A stretch of 64,000 nt of DNA from Leifsonia williamsii (GCF_030433685.1 NZ_JAROCF010000001.1:2294001-2358000); one strand, 5' to 3'; positions 31,493 to 41,660 are shown, numbered from the stretch's first letter. The notes: a model not told the origin generated them from the letters alone. Made by a program: numbers and translations.

Positions 31493-34400
31493 GTGGCGTC
31501 GTTGAGCAAGTGGGTGCGGGAACGCAAGACCCTCGCTTTCGCGACCGCCCTCGCCGTGGTCGCCGGCGTGCCGCTGACGATCGCCGTGCTGCACAAGGGC
31601 TTCCCCGTGAACGCGGTGGAGCTGGACACGCGCGACGTGTGGGTGACGAACGGCGAGAAGCTGCTCGGCGGCCGGCTCAACCATCAGATCGATGAGCTGG
31701 ACGCCGCGGTCACGGGCTCGAGCTCCGACCTCGACGTGCTGCAGGACGGCTCCTCCTATTTCCTCACCGACCTCCCGCACGGCACGGTCGACAAGATCGA
31801 CCCGGCGTACGTGTCGCTCGGCGGGCGCATCCAGATCCCCGAGAACTCGCAGGTCGGCTACGGCGATGCGACGCTGTCGGTGCTGTCGCCGACGGGGTCG
31901 CTGTGGGTGCTCGACGCCTCCGGCCGCCTCGACTTCGACAAGGCCACGACCAAGCCGGTCGCCAAGGTGGGCACGGGCGCGAAGCTCGCGGTCGCCAAGT
32001 CGGGCAAGACCTTCGTCGTCGCGCCGAAGGGCCGCAGGCTCGTCACGGTGGACCACCCCGGCGCGTCCGCGACGACGGCGGCGTTCGCGGTGCCGGGGGA
32101 GTTCCAGCTCTCCGCGGTGGGCGACCAGCCGATCGTGCTCGACACGCAGGGCAACAAGCTGATCACCGGCTCGGGCACCACCGTCAGCCTGCCCGCGAAG
32201 GCGCTGCGCGTGCAGCAGCCGAGCGCAGAGGGCGACCGCGCGGTGGTCGCGACGGCGAACAGCCTCCTCTCGGTCCCGCTCGGCGGCGGCGAGGTCACCG
32301 CGTCGCCGGCCGGCAAGACGTCGACGGGAGGCGCGAAGGCGGTGAGCGCACCCGTCCGCCTCGGCGACTGCTCGTACGGCGCCTGGTCCGGTTCCGCGCG
32401 CTACCTGTACGCCTGCGACGGCAAGAAGCCGATCGGCATCGACATCGACCGGTCCGTGAAGGGCGACGACCTCGAGTTCCGCGTGAACCACGGCGTCATC
32501 GCGCTCAACAACCTCCGCGACGGCAACGCCTGGGTGGTCTCCTCCGACATGCGGCTGGTGCAGAACTGGGCCCAGCTGAAGCCCAACGACACCACCATCG
32601 AGGGCGACACCGGCGAGGAGAAGCCGGTCGTGCAGTCCTTCGCCGACACGCTCGCGCAGCGGACCTCCGTCAACCGCCCGCCGACCGCCGCCGACGACTC
32701 GTACGGCGTGCGGCCGGGGCGGTCGACCATCCTGCACGTGCTGAGCAACGACACGGACCCCGACGGCGACATCCTCACCATCACCGATCTCGCCGGCGTG
32801 CCGGCCGGTCAGGCCGACGTGCAGCTGGTCGAGGGCGCCCGCGCGGTGCAGTTCACGCCGAAGGCCGGACTGAGCGGCACGATCACCTTCCGCTATGCGA
32901 TCTCCGACGGCCGCGGCGGCACCTCGTCGGCGCAGGTGGATGCGACCCTGAGGCAGGCGGCCGAGAACGCGCCCCCGGCCTCCACCCGCCCCTCCACCGG
33001 CCAGACCGAGGTCGGTCAGTCGTTCACCTACAACGTCCTCAACGACTGGGCCGACCCCGACGGCGACGACCTGTCGCTCGTCGCGGCCACCGCCACCACC
33101 GAGGACGACGTGCGGTTCAAGCCGAACGGCGACGTCACCTTCACGAGCAAGACAGGGCAGGCGGGTTCGAAGGAGGTCCGCGTCACCGTGTCGGACGGCC
33201 GCGCCTCCGCCACCGGCAGCCTGATCGTGACCGTCAAGCCGACCGGCTCCTTGGAGCCCGTCGCCGTCCCGGACTTCGGCGACGGCTTCACCGGCCGCCC
33301 GATCGTCGTGCACCCGCTCGACAACGACCAGACGCCCTCCGGCGACCCGTTGACCCTCGTCGGCGCGGCCCTCGACAGCGGTGGCCGCGCAGAGGTCACG
33401 ACGGACACACAGCGCGGCACCGTGACCTTCACGGCGAATGCCGCCGGCGAGTACTACGTCGTCTACACGCTCGGGGCCGGGGCCAAGACCACCACGGGGC
33501 TGGTCCGCTTCGACATCGCCCAGCAGGGCGCGTCGGAGGCGCCGCCCATCGCGGTCACGGACAAGGCGTACGTGCGGCCGGGCGAGCCGACCTCCGTCGC
33601 GGTCCTCGCCAACGATGTCTCGCCCTCCGGCCGGGTGCTCGCCGTGCGCTCGCTGACGATCGACAAGGGCGCCGAGGACCTCAACGTGGAGGTGCTCGAC
33701 AACGCGATCGTGAAGGTCACGGCGCCGACCGTGCTCACGGGCCAGGTCCAGCTCTCCTACACCGTCTCGGACGGCGTGGCCGAGTCGACCGCAGGGATCA
33801 CCGTCGTACCCGTCCCTCCGCTCGTGCAGCACCAGCCTCCCGTCGCCGTCGATGACACCGTCACGGTCCGCGCGGGCGACGTCGGCACGGTGGACGTGCT
33901 CGACAACGACTACTCGCCCGACAACGCCCCCTTCGAGCTCGACCGCGAGCTGCGGGACGCCAAGGGCGCCGGGCAGGGCGCCACCGCCTTCGTCAGCGGC
34001 GAGACCGTCCGGTACCAGGCGCCCGGCACACCGGGGCAGTACAACGTGGTCTACGGCATCACCGACAAGTACGGGCAGAAGGCGCAGGCGACGGTGACCT
34101 TCGTCGTCACGGCCGCCGCCAAGGCCGGCAACAAGGCGCCGCAGCCGCAGCCGCTCACCGTGCGCGCCTTCGCCGGCTCGTCGGTGCCGGTGGAGGTGCC
34201 GCTCGACGGCATCGACCCGGACGGCGACTCCGTCACCCTCTCCGGGCTCGCCTCGCAGCCGACCCTGGGCCGCATCTCCGCCTCCGACAGCCGCTCGTTC
34301 ACCTACGAGGCGTACCCCGACTCGGCCGGCACCGACACCTTCACGTACACCGTCAAGGACACCTACGGGAAGGCCGCGACCGGCACCATCACGATCGGCG

Positions 34401-36778
34401 TCATCCCGCGCCCCGACCAGGTGCGGCCGCCGATCGCGGTCAACGACCCGATCCAGGTCAAGCCGGGGCGCACCGCCGCGGTGCCGGTGCTCGACAACGA
34501 CTCCGACCCCAACGGCTACGCCATCGCGGTGCAGAAGAAGCTGCTCCAGGTCGACGAGGGCCTCAAGGCGTCCGTCCACGGCAAGCTCGTGCTCGTGGAG
34601 GCGCCCAAGACCGAGGGCTCGTATGTCGTCCGCTACCAGATCGGCAACGGCCAGGGCGGGGTGGCCAGCGCGTTCATCCAGGTGACCGTCACGAACAAGG
34701 CCAAGGACGTGCCGCCGACCGCGGTCGACCACGTGATCGAGCCCGACGAGGTCGCGAAGAAGGACAGCGTGAAGGTCGACGCGCTCGCCGGCGCGACCAA
34801 CCCCTCCGGCCTCCCGGACGCGCTGAAGGTCGCGGTCACCGGCCCGAACGCCTCCGCCGCCTCGGTCGGCGACGACGGGACCGTGACCGTCAAGCCGGGC
34901 GAGCGCCGCTTCGCCGTCGCCTACACCGTCACCGACCCGGTCACCCAGCTCGTCGGCCACGCGTTCATCATCGTTCCGCCGAAGGGCGAGGCCACGGCTC
35001 CGCCGCGGATCAGAGACGGCCTGCCGCAGCAGATCGTGACCATGAACGGGTCGAAGAGCTGGCGCCTCTCCGACATCGTGACGGTGCCCTCGGGCCGTTC
35101 GTTGAAGCTGTCCGGGGCCTCGGGAGTCAGCGCGACGAACAGCTCCGGCGACTCCTCCTACGGCGACGACCAGACGCTGACCTTCACGGCGGCCAAGGAC
35201 TACCGCGGCCCGGCGGCCATCACGTTCACGGTCAACGACGGACGCGAGAGCGGCACCGACGACGACCGCCTGACCAAGCTCGTGCTGCCGCTCACGGTCG
35301 GCGACCCCGACCAGTCCGACGTCGCGCCGACCTTCACGTCGCCGAGCGAGAAGATCGAGCCGGGGGAGGCTCCGCTCCCCGTCGACCTGCGCGCGTCTGC
35401 CTTCCACCCCAACCCGAAGATCCTCAGCGCCCTGACGTTCACCGGCGGCACCTCCAGCAACCCGAAGATCCAGGCCGCGCTGAGCGGCTCCACGCTCTCG
35501 CTCTCGGCGCCGCTCGGGGTGCAGGCGGGGGAGACGGCCACGATCTCCGTGACCATCAGCTCCGGCACCCACACCATCACCGGCACGGTGAACGTGCAGG
35601 TCGTCAGCTCCAGCCGGCCCGTCGCGACGCAGAAGAACCCGCCGCAGACGAACGAGCTGCAGCGCGGCAAGACCGTGACGCTCGACGGCGCCTCCAGCGA
35701 CGCCCAGTGGATCAACCCGTTCCCGGGCAAGCCGCTGACGATCACCGACGCGAAGGCGCAGAGCGCGCCCTCGGGCGTGACCGTCACGCACACCGGCTCG
35801 TCCATCACGGTCAGCGCGGCCTCCGGCGCGGCGATCGGCGCGGTCAACATCGTCTACCACGTGCAGGATGCGACGAAGGACCCCAAGCGCACCGCCTCCG
35901 CGATCGGCCAGTACCGCGTGACGGTGCACGACGTGCCGTCGAAGCCGAAGGCGCCCGACAACGCCCGCGCGACCGACGGGCAGGCGACGGTCGAGATCGC
36001 GGCGCCCGCGAACAACGGCAAGCCGATCGACCAGTACGAGGTGAGCGGCGGACCGAACCCGGTCACGGTGAACGACGTCGGCACGGTGACGATCACCGGC
36101 CTCACGAACGGCACGGCGTACGCCTTCGCCGTGCGCGCGCACAACGCGGACGGCTGGAGCGAGCTGTCGCCGCAGAGCGCGTCGGTCACACCGTACGGCA
36201 CCCCGGCGAAGGTGCAGAACGCGAAGGCCTCGCGCTCCGACCAGTACGCTCCGGCGGACGTGCGGATGAGCTGGAACGCCCTCTCCGGCTCGGCGGAGAC
36301 CGGCGGCGGGTCCGTCACCTACCACTACCGGTTCAACGGCGGCGGCTGGGTGGACACCAAGAACACCAGCGCGACCGCGGGCAACCAGGGTGTCGGCACC
36401 TACTCGTTCGAGGTGTACGCGACCAACGACGGGAGCGGCAAAGCCGGTCCGCACGCGAGCTCGAACAGCGTCCAGATCGACAAGAAGCCGGACCCGCCGC
36501 CGTCCATCACGCTGCGGCAGGGCGACAAGGAGCCCGGTTACGACCACAGCTTCACGTACGACGTCACGATCAACCACTTCGCGCCCAACCGGACGTTCAC
36601 GATCAACTACTACTGCAACGGCGGAAAGCTGTCGTCGGCGTACTCGATCTCGTCCGACGGCAACGGCTCCGGCCACTACCGGGGGACTCCGAACGGGCTC
36701 CACCCGTACTGCGGGTACACCGGTGCGTACGTGATCGTGAACGGCGTGCAGAGCGACGTCCAGGACTGGTCGCCGTGA
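31493..36778 (+). CDS. Giant Ig-like/FN3 surface protein, 1,761 aa
   Basis: This large secreted or membrane-anchored protein has a basic N-terminus and a hydrophobic segment (TLAFATALAVVAGVPLTIAV, about residues 14-35) that acts as signal or anchor, then an outside region. Residues about 60-390 are beta-propeller-like. From about 390 onward come tandem Ig-like/cadherin-type repeats, each with a VLxND-xDPDGD type motif (VLSNDTDPDGD, VLDNDYSPDN, VLDNDSDPNGY). Two FN3-like domains start near 1482, and a Cys-containing domain ends the chain. No LPxTG or C-terminal helix is present. The start is GTG. It is likely the outer component of the kinase/MoxR system. Confidence 0.88.
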   Translation: MASLSKWVRERKTLAFATALAVVAGVPLTIAVLHKGFPVNAVELDTRDVWVTNGEKLLGGRLNHQIDELDAAVTGSSSDLDVLQDGSSYFLTDLPHGTVDKIDPAYVSLGGRIQIPENSQVGYGDATLSVLSPTGSLWVLDASGRLDFDKATTKPVAKVGTGAKLAVAKSGKTFVVAPKGRRLVTVDHPGASATTAAFAVPGEFQLSAVGDQPIVLDTQGNKLITGSGTTVSLPAKALRVQQPSAEGDRAVVATANSLLSVPLGGGEVTASPAGKTSTGGAKAVSAPVRLGDCSYGAWSGSARYLYACDGKKPIGIDIDRSVKGDDLEFRVNHGVIALNNLRDGNAWVVSSDMRLVQNWAQLKPNDTTIEGDTGEEKPVVQSFADTLAQRTSVNRPPTAADDSYGVRPGRSTILHVLSNDTDPDGDILTITDLAGVPAGQADVQLVEGARAVQFTPKAGLSGTITFRYAISDGRGGTSSAQVDATLRQAAENAPPASTRPSTGQTEVGQSFTYNVLNDWADPDGDDLSLVAATATTEDDVRFKPNGDVTFTSKTGQAGSKEVRVTVSDGRASATGSLIVTVKPTGSLEPVAVPDFGDGFTGRPIVVHPLDNDQTPSGDPLTLVGAALDSGGRAEVTTDTQRGTVTFTANAAGEYYVVYTLGAGAKTTTGLVRFDIAQQGASEAPPIAVTDKAYVRPGEPTSVAVLANDVSPSGRVLAVRSLTIDKGAEDLNVEVLDNAIVKVTAPTVLTGQVQLSYTVSDGVAESTAGITVVPVPPLVQHQPPVAVDDTVTVRAGDVGTVDVLDNDYSPDNAPFELDRELRDAKGAGQGATAFVSGETVRYQAPGTPGQYNVVYGITDKYGQKAQATVTFVVTAAAKAGNKAPQPQPLTVRAFAGSSVPVEVPLDGIDPDGDSVTLSGLASQPTLGRISASDSRSFTYEAYPDSAGTDTFTYTVKDTYGKAATGTITIGVIPRPDQVRPPIAVNDPIQVKPGRTAAVPVLDNDSDPNGYAIAVQKKLLQVDEGLKASVHGKLVLVEAPKTEGSYVVRYQIGNGQGGVASAFIQVTVTNKAKDVPPTAVDHVIEPDEVAKKDSVKVDALAGATNPSGLPDALKVAVTGPNASAASVGDDGTVTVKPGERRFAVAYTVTDPVTQLVGHAFIIVPPKGEATAPPRIRDGLPQQIVTMNGSKSWRLSDIVTVPSGRSLKLSGASGVSATNSSGDSSYGDDQTLTFTAAKDYRGPAAITFTVNDGRESGTDDDRLTKLVLPLTVGDPDQSDVAPTFTSPSEKIEPGEAPLPVDLRASAFHPNPKILSALTFTGGTSSNPKIQAALSGSTLSLSAPLGVQAGETATISVTISSGTHTITGTVNVQVVSSSRPVATQKNPPQTNELQRGKTVTLDGASSDAQWINPFPGKPLTITDAKAQSAPSGVTVTHTGSSITVSAASGAAIGAVNIVYHVQDATKDPKRTASAIGQYRVTVHDVPSKPKAPDNARATDGQATVEIAAPANNGKPIDQYEVSGGPNPVTVNDVGTVTITGLTNGTAYAFAVRAHNADGWSELSPQSASVTPYGTPAKVQNAKASRSDQYAPADVRMSWNALSGSAETGGGSVTYHYRFNGGGWVDTKNTSATAGNQGVGTYSFEVYATNDGSGKAGPHASSNSVQIDKKPDPPPSITLRQGDKEPGYDHSFTYDVTINHFAPNRTFTINYYCNGGKLSSAYSISSDGNGSGHYRGTPNGLHPYCGYTGAYVIVNGVQSDVQDWSP

Positions 36779-36839
36779 TCGCGGCAGCGGGCGTCACGCG
36801 GACGCGCACAGGATTCAGCAACGGAAGAGAGGCACAGCA

Positions 36840-37808
36840 GTGGCAGTGACCCAGGAGCAGGCGGACTGGTTCGCCGGAGCGTTCGCGCAACTCGTCGCGA
36901 ACGTCGACAAGGCGATCCTCGGCAAGGAGCACAGCATCCGCCTGGTGATCACGGCGATGCTCTCGGGCGGCCACGTGCTGCTCGAGGACGTGCCGGGCAC
37001 CGGCAAGACCGTGCTGGCAAAGGCGCTCGCGAACACGATCGAGGGCACCCAGTCGCGCATCCAGTTCACACCCGACCTGCTGCCCTCCGACGTGACCGGC
37101 GTCACCATCTACGACCAGTCGACCGGCCGGTTCGAGTTCCACCCCGGCCCGATCTTCGCCTCCGTCGTCCTCGCCGACGAGATCAACCGCGCCAGCCCCA
37201 AGACCCAGTCGGCGCTGCTGGAGGTCATGGAGGAGGGGGTCGTCACGGTCGACGGCGTCGGCCACCCGGTGGGCTCGCCCTTCATCGTCATCGCGACCCA
37301 GAACCCGGTGGAGCAGGCGGGCACGTACTCGCTGCCCGAGGCGCAGCTCGACCGCTTCCTGATCAAGACCTCGCTGGGCTACCCCGACCACGCCACGACG
37401 GTCGACCTGCTGCTGGACGCCTCCAACCGCTCCCGGGCCTCCGCGGTCCGTCCGATCATCGCCGCGGACTCGGTGACGACGCTGGCGCAGCTCGCGTCGG
37501 AGGTCCACACGGACGCGTCGGTGATGGGCTACCTGAGCGAGATCGTCACCGCCACCCGCGACGACAAGGACTCCGCGCTCGGCGTCAGCATCCGCGGCGC
37601 CCTGGCGCTCGCCCGCGCGGCGAAGACCTGGGCGATCGCGGCCGGGCGCACCTACGTGACGCCCGACGACATCCGCGAGCTCGCGCAGCCGGTGCTGGCG
37701 CACCGCGTGATCGTCGACCCGGAGGCCGAGTTCTCCGGCGTCCGCTCGGCCGACGTCGTCGAGCGCGCGGTCGCCGCCGCGAACCCGCCCGCGTACCGGG
37801 CCGCCTGA
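36840..37808 (+). CDS. moxR: MoxR-family AAA ATPase
   Basis: This 322-residue MoxR-type AAA+ chaperone-like ATPase has Walker A EDVPGTGKTVLAKA, Walker [14 protein letters not shown] with the sensor region IATQNPVEQAGTY, and the C-terminal lid ending VLAHRVIVDPEAEF. MoxR proteins help assemble or activate partner complexes and almost always sit beside DUF58 proteins, as here. The start is GTG at 36840 with AGAGG upstream. A paralogue lies at 55128-56183. Confidence 0.94.
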   Translation: MAVTQEQADWFAGAFAQLVANVDKAILGKEHSIRLVITAMLSGGHVLLEDVPGTGKTVLAKALANTIEGTQSRIQFTPDLLPSDVTGVTIYDQSTGRFEFHPGPIFASVVLADEINRASPKTQSALLEVMEEGVVTVDGVGHPVGSPFIVIATQNPVEQAGTYSLPEAQLDRFLIKTSLGYPDHATTVDLLLDASNRSRASAVRPIIAADSVTTLAQLASEVHTDASVMGYLSEIVTATRDDKDSALGVSIRGALALARAAKTWAIAAGRTYVTPDDIRELAQPVLAHRVIVDPEAEFSGVRSADVVERAVAAANPPAYRAA

Positions 37809-37885
37809 GCGACCCCCGGCCCCCGGCCCCACACCGACCGCAGCCCGACCCCGGCCCCCGGCCGCGACCTCCCGGAGACCCCCGC

Positions 37886-39205
37886 ATGACCACGCAGAGC
37901 CCGACCGCCCGCGGCCGCCGCCGCCGCGCGTCCGCGCTCGACCAGGCGCGCTTCGCCGGCGCCCAGGTCGCGCGCTCGCTGGGCGGCGCTGCCCGGGCGG
38001 GAGGGGCGAAGGTCGCGCCGCTCTGGCGGGCCGTGTCGTCGCGCGTCGCACCCGTGGTCGGTGTCGTCAGCGTGCTCGGCTGGATCGTGCTCGGCACCGC
38101 GGTCGTCGCGTTCGCGATCGCGTTCTGGCTGGGCTGGGCGGAGCTGCTCTTCGTCGGAGCGACCCTCCTCGCCGCCCTGCTGATCGCGACCGCGTTCGTG
38201 TTCGGCCGCTCGACCTACGCCGTGACCGTGGAGCTGAACCCGCGCCGCGTCGTCGCCGGCGACCGCGCCCTCGGCCGGCTCGGCGTCGTCAACAACGGCC
38301 AGCGGCCGGTGCTTCCGACCCGGATGGAGCTGCCGGTCGGGGAGGGACAGGCCGAGTTCACCGTGCCCCGCCTCACGCCCGGCGCCGAGACCGAGGAGCT
38401 GTTCGCCGTCCCGACCGCTCGTCGCGCGCTCATCCTCGCCGGCCCCGCGATCTCCGTGCGCGGCGACCAGCTCGGCCTGCTGCGCCGGACCACGCGCTGG
38501 ACCGACCGGGTCGAGCTGTTCGTCCATCCGCGCACGGTCCGACTCGCCGCCACCGCGAACGGTCTCGTGCGCGACCTGGAGGGTCAGACCACCTCCACCA
38601 TCACCGACAGCGACCTCTCGTTCCACGCGCTGCGCTCGTACGAGCCGGGCGACGACATCCGCAACGTGCACTGGCGCACCTCCGCGCGCACCGGTCAGCT
38701 CATGGTCCGGCAGTACCAGGAGACGCGCCGCTCGCAGCTGCTGCTCGCCTTCGACGCCGAGCGGGAGCGGTTCGCCTCCGACGACGAGTTCGAGCTCGGC
38801 GTATCGGTGCTCGCCTCGATCGGCGTGCAGGTCATCCGCGAGGAGACCGAGCTGCGCGCCCTCTGGCAGCGCGGCGCCATGCGCGTCGAGACGCCGACGG
38901 CGCTGCTCGACGACTCCTGCCGCATCCAGCCCGTGGAGGCGAGCGGCGCCGGCCTGCGCGAGTACCTGCGGCAGGCGACCCTGCGCCTCGCGCCGCCGAG
39001 CCTCGCCATCACCGTGGTGGGCAGCCAGGTCGAGCCGGCCGAGCTGCGGGCGGCGACCACGCTGTGGGGGCTCGACACCGAGACCATCCTCATCCGCGTC
39101 GACGAGGCGGGAGAGCCGCGGCTCGGCCGGCTCGGCCGCAGCATGCTCGTCACGGTGTCGGCGCTATCCGAGCTGCCGGCCCTCCTGAAGCGGGCGAGCC
39201 GATGA
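37886..39205 (+). CDS. DUF58 membrane protein
   Basis: This 439-residue protein has two N-terminal helices (WIVLGTAVVAFAIAFWLGWA and LLFVGATLLAALLIATAFVF) and a cytoplasmic part with the DUF58 signature SYEPGDDIRNVHWRTSARTG, a vWA-like domain that interacts with MoxR. The C-terminus ends near the transglutaminase start with an ATGA overlap. The 77-base gap before it is C-rich with a duplicated CCCCGGCCCCCGGCC block. Confidence 0.9.
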   Translation: MTTQSPTARGRRRRASALDQARFAGAQVARSLGGAARAGGAKVAPLWRAVSSRVAPVVGVVSVLGWIVLGTAVVAFAIAFWLGWAELLFVGATLLAALLIATAFVFGRSTYAVTVELNPRRVVAGDRALGRLGVVNNGQRPVLPTRMELPVGEGQAEFTVPRLTPGAETEELFAVPTARRALILAGPAISVRGDQLGLLRRTTRWTDRVELFVHPRTVRLAATANGLVRDLEGQTTSTITDSDLSFHALRSYEPGDDIRNVHWRTSARTGQLMVRQYQETRRSQLLLAFDAERERFASDDEFELGVSVLASIGVQVIREETELRALWQRGAMRVETPTALLDDSCRIQPVEASGAGLREYLRQATLRLAPPSLAITVVGSQVEPAELRAATTLWGLDTETILIRVDEAGEPRLGRLGRSMLVTVSALSELPALLKRASR

Positions 39206-41565
39206 CCGCCACGACCGCCTCCGTGCGCCGCGACGGCTCCGGCGCCACCGCCTCCACGCCGCTGTTCGACCGCCCGAGCACGACCACGTGGATCGACGTC
39301 GCCGTCATCGTCGGCCTGAGCCTGCTCGCCGTGGTCGGCTTCGAGCCCGCGTTCGGCCACTACGCCTTCGCCGCGGCGGCCGTCGGCGGCATCGTGGTCG
39401 GCGGAGGCGTCGCGCTGCTCGGGAGGCTGCTGCGGCTCTCCGTGCCGCTCACGGCGATCATCGCCCTGGCCGCGTACTTCCTGCTCGGGACGCCGCTCGC
39501 GCTGCCCGGCCTCGCCCTCTACGGCGTGCTCCCGTCGCTCGACAGCCTCTCCGGCCTGGTGCTGGGAGCCGTCTTCGGCTGGAGCGATGCCGTCACCCTC
39601 CAGGCGCCGCTGGAGGCCCCGCCGTACGTCGCCGTCGTGCCGTACGTCGGCGGATGGCTGGTGTCGTTCGTCTCCCTCACACTCGCCGTCCGCTGGCTGC
39701 CGCGCATCCGCAAGCCCGCGGTCGGCCGGGCGGCCGTGCTGCTGATCGGGCCCGTGCTGCTGTTCGTGGCCGCGATCCTGCTCGGCACGCGCGACCCGTT
39801 CTTCGCCGGAGTCCGCGGCGTCGCCTTCGCGGGCGTCGCCCTGGTCTGGCTGGCCTGGCGCCGCCGCCGGTTCGCGCGCGACCACTTCGGCATGGATGCC
39901 GCGGTCCGGCGCAGCCGCCTGCTCGGCGGCGCGGCGGTCGTCGTCGGCGCGGTCGTGGTCGGCGCGCTCGCGGGGACGCTGCTCGCGCCTCCCGCCGCCT
40001 CCCGGTTCGTGGTCCGCGACGAGGTGACGCCGCCGTTCGATCCGCTCGACTACCCGAGCCCGCTCGCCGGCTTCCGCAAGTACACGAAGGACCTCCAGAA
40101 GACGAAGCTCTTCACCGTCCGCGGCCTCACGGAGGGCCAGGTCGTCCGGCTCGCCACGATGGACAGCTACGACGGCGTCGTGTGGTCGGTGGCCGAGCCG
40201 GGCAGCGACACCGACGCCTCCGGCGCGTTCGAGCTGCTCGGCAGCACCATCCCCGAGCCGCCGCTGTTCGAGCCGGGCGCGACCTCCACGGCGACCATCG
40301 ACATCCTCGACTACTCCGACGTCTGGCTGCCCGCCCTCGGCTACCTCGACCGCCTCGGCTTCGACGCCTACACCGGCACCGACCCGGCCGGCACCGTGCG
40401 CGTCAACACCGCAACGGGCACCACGGCGGTGACCAGCGGCGTGAAGGAGGGCCTCCGCTACACGATGCAGGCCACGGCGCAGAAGGTGCCGAACGACCGG
40501 CAGTTGCAGAAGGTGCCGCCGGCCCGGCTCACGCTGCCGTCGGTGACGAACGTTCCCGACGTCGTCTCGGCGAAGGCGGAGGAGTACGCGGGGTCGGCGA
40601 CCACCGCCATCCAGAAGCTCCGCAACATCGAGCGCTCGCTCAAGAACCTCGGCTTCCTGAGCCACGGCCGCGCCTCCGACCCGGTGCCGTCGCGCGCCGG
40701 GCAGGGCGCCGACCGGATGACCGACCTGCTCACGAAGTCGCCGATGGTGGGCGACCAGGAGCAGTACGCGAGCGCCTTCGCCCTCATGGCCCGCCGGCTC
40801 GGCTACCCGACCCGCGTCGTCATGGGCTTCGCGCCCAAGGTCACCGGCGACACGACGACCGTCACCGGCAACGATGTGACCGCGTGGGACGAGGTCGCCT
40901 TCGACGGGGTCGGCTGGGTGCCGTTCTTCCCGACGCCGACCAAGACCGACGCGCCCAAGAACCAGACCACCAAGCCCAAGCTGGAGCCGCAGCCGCAGGT
41001 GCGCCAGCCCCCGCCCGCCGACCCGCGCGCCGAGGACCTGCTGACCCCGGTCAAGACCAAGGAGAACGAGAAGAAGGAGCAGAAGCACGCCTTCCAGCTC
41101 CCCGCCTGGGTGTGGGTGGTCGGCGGCATCGTCGCCGTCCCGCTCGTGCTGGCGCTCGTGCCGCTGCTCGTGATCACCCTGCTCAAGCGCCGGCGGCGGC
41201 GGAAACGGCGCTCGACCGGCCCGCCCGACCGTCGTGCGGCCGGGGCCTGGGACGAGCTGACCGACCGCTACGCCGAGCTGGGGCTCACGCTCCCGGAGCG
41301 CGCCACGCGCCTGCAGACGGCCGCAGCGCTGGCGGAGCAGTCGCGCCGCCAGGACCTCCCGCTGCCGGAGGACGGCCTCGACGACCTCGCCCGCCACGTC
41401 GACGCCGCCGTGTTCGACGGCAGCGAGGTGGCGGAGGAGCGCGTGGCCGAGGCGTGGAGCTCCGCCGACGCGACGGTGGGAGCCGCGACGAAGGCCGCCG
41501 GCCCGCTGCGTGCCCGCCTCGCCGCCTTCCGCTACCGCCGTCGCCCCCGCGCGCGCCGCGCCTGA
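39202..41565 (+). CDS. Transglutaminase-fold membrane protein, catalytically inactive
   Basis: This 787-residue TgpA-like protein has an N-terminal block of about six helices, an outside transglutaminase-like domain (about 400-610), a last helix near 635-660 and a cytoplasmic tail. At the active-site position it reads GDQEQYASAFALMARRLGYP, so the nucleophilic Cys is Gln519. DVTAW has Thr560 where His is expected, and FFPTP lacks the acidic third residue. The paralogue at 57529-59793 keeps Cys and His. The fold is therefore retained, probably for binding. It overlaps DUF58 by four bases. Confidence 0.9.
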   Translation: MTATTASVRRDGSGATASTPLFDRPSTTTWIDVAVIVGLSLLAVVGFEPAFGHYAFAAAAVGGIVVGGGVALLGRLLRLSVPLTAIIALAAYFLLGTPLALPGLALYGVLPSLDSLSGLVLGAVFGWSDAVTLQAPLEAPPYVAVVPYVGGWLVSFVSLTLAVRWLPRIRKPAVGRAAVLLIGPVLLFVAAILLGTRDPFFAGVRGVAFAGVALVWLAWRRRRFARDHFGMDAAVRRSRLLGGAAVVVGAVVVGALAGTLLAPPAASRFVVRDEVTPPFDPLDYPSPLAGFRKYTKDLQKTKLFTVRGLTEGQVVRLATMDSYDGVVWSVAEPGSDTDASGAFELLGSTIPEPPLFEPGATSTATIDILDYSDVWLPALGYLDRLGFDAYTGTDPAGTVRVNTATGTTAVTSGVKEGLRYTMQATAQKVPNDRQLQKVPPARLTLPSVTNVPDVVSAKAEEYAGSATTAIQKLRNIERSLKNLGFLSHGRASDPVPSRAGQGADRMTDLLTKSPMVGDQEQYASAFALMARRLGYPTRVVMGFAPKVTGDTTTVTGNDVTAWDEVAFDGVGWVPFFPTPTKTDAPKNQTTKPKLEPQPQVRQPPPADPRAEDLLTPVKTKENEKKEQKHAFQLPAWVWVVGGIVAVPLVLALVPLLVITLLKRRRRRKRRSTGPPDRRAAGAWDELTDRYAELGLTLPERATRLQTAAALAEQSRRQDLPLPEDGLDDLARHVDAAVFDGSEVAEERVAEAWSSADATVGAATKAAGPLRARLAAFRYRRRPRARRA

Positions 41566-41588
41566 CCTGCCGCGCCTGGCCCGATCGA

Positions 41589-41640
41589 GTTGGCACGACA
41601 TGCCGCCAGGGCTCCGCCCGAGACGGCATGTCGTGCCAAC
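41589..41640. terminator. 17-bp hairpin after the operon
   Basis: Arms 41589-41605 (GTTGGCACGACATGCCG) and 41624-41640 are perfectly complementary over 17 bp with an 18-base loop. It starts 24 bases after the transglutaminase-like stop and 21 bases before the next FHA gene. Confidence 0.8.
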
Positions 41641-41660
41641 GGGATGAATAGAGTGGGGGC

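Noticed and set aside
30110..36703. A 2,197-codon open frame on the minus strand opposite the kinase and giant surface-protein genes
   Set aside because: It is the antisense shadow of high-GC coding DNA, Arg/Val/His-rich with no domains, and the plus-strand genes have clear motifs.
37809..37885. C-rich duplicated stretch before DUF58 as a hidden gene
   Set aside because: It is only 77 bases of low-complexity CCCCGG repeats with no start codon and ribosome-binding site of its own.
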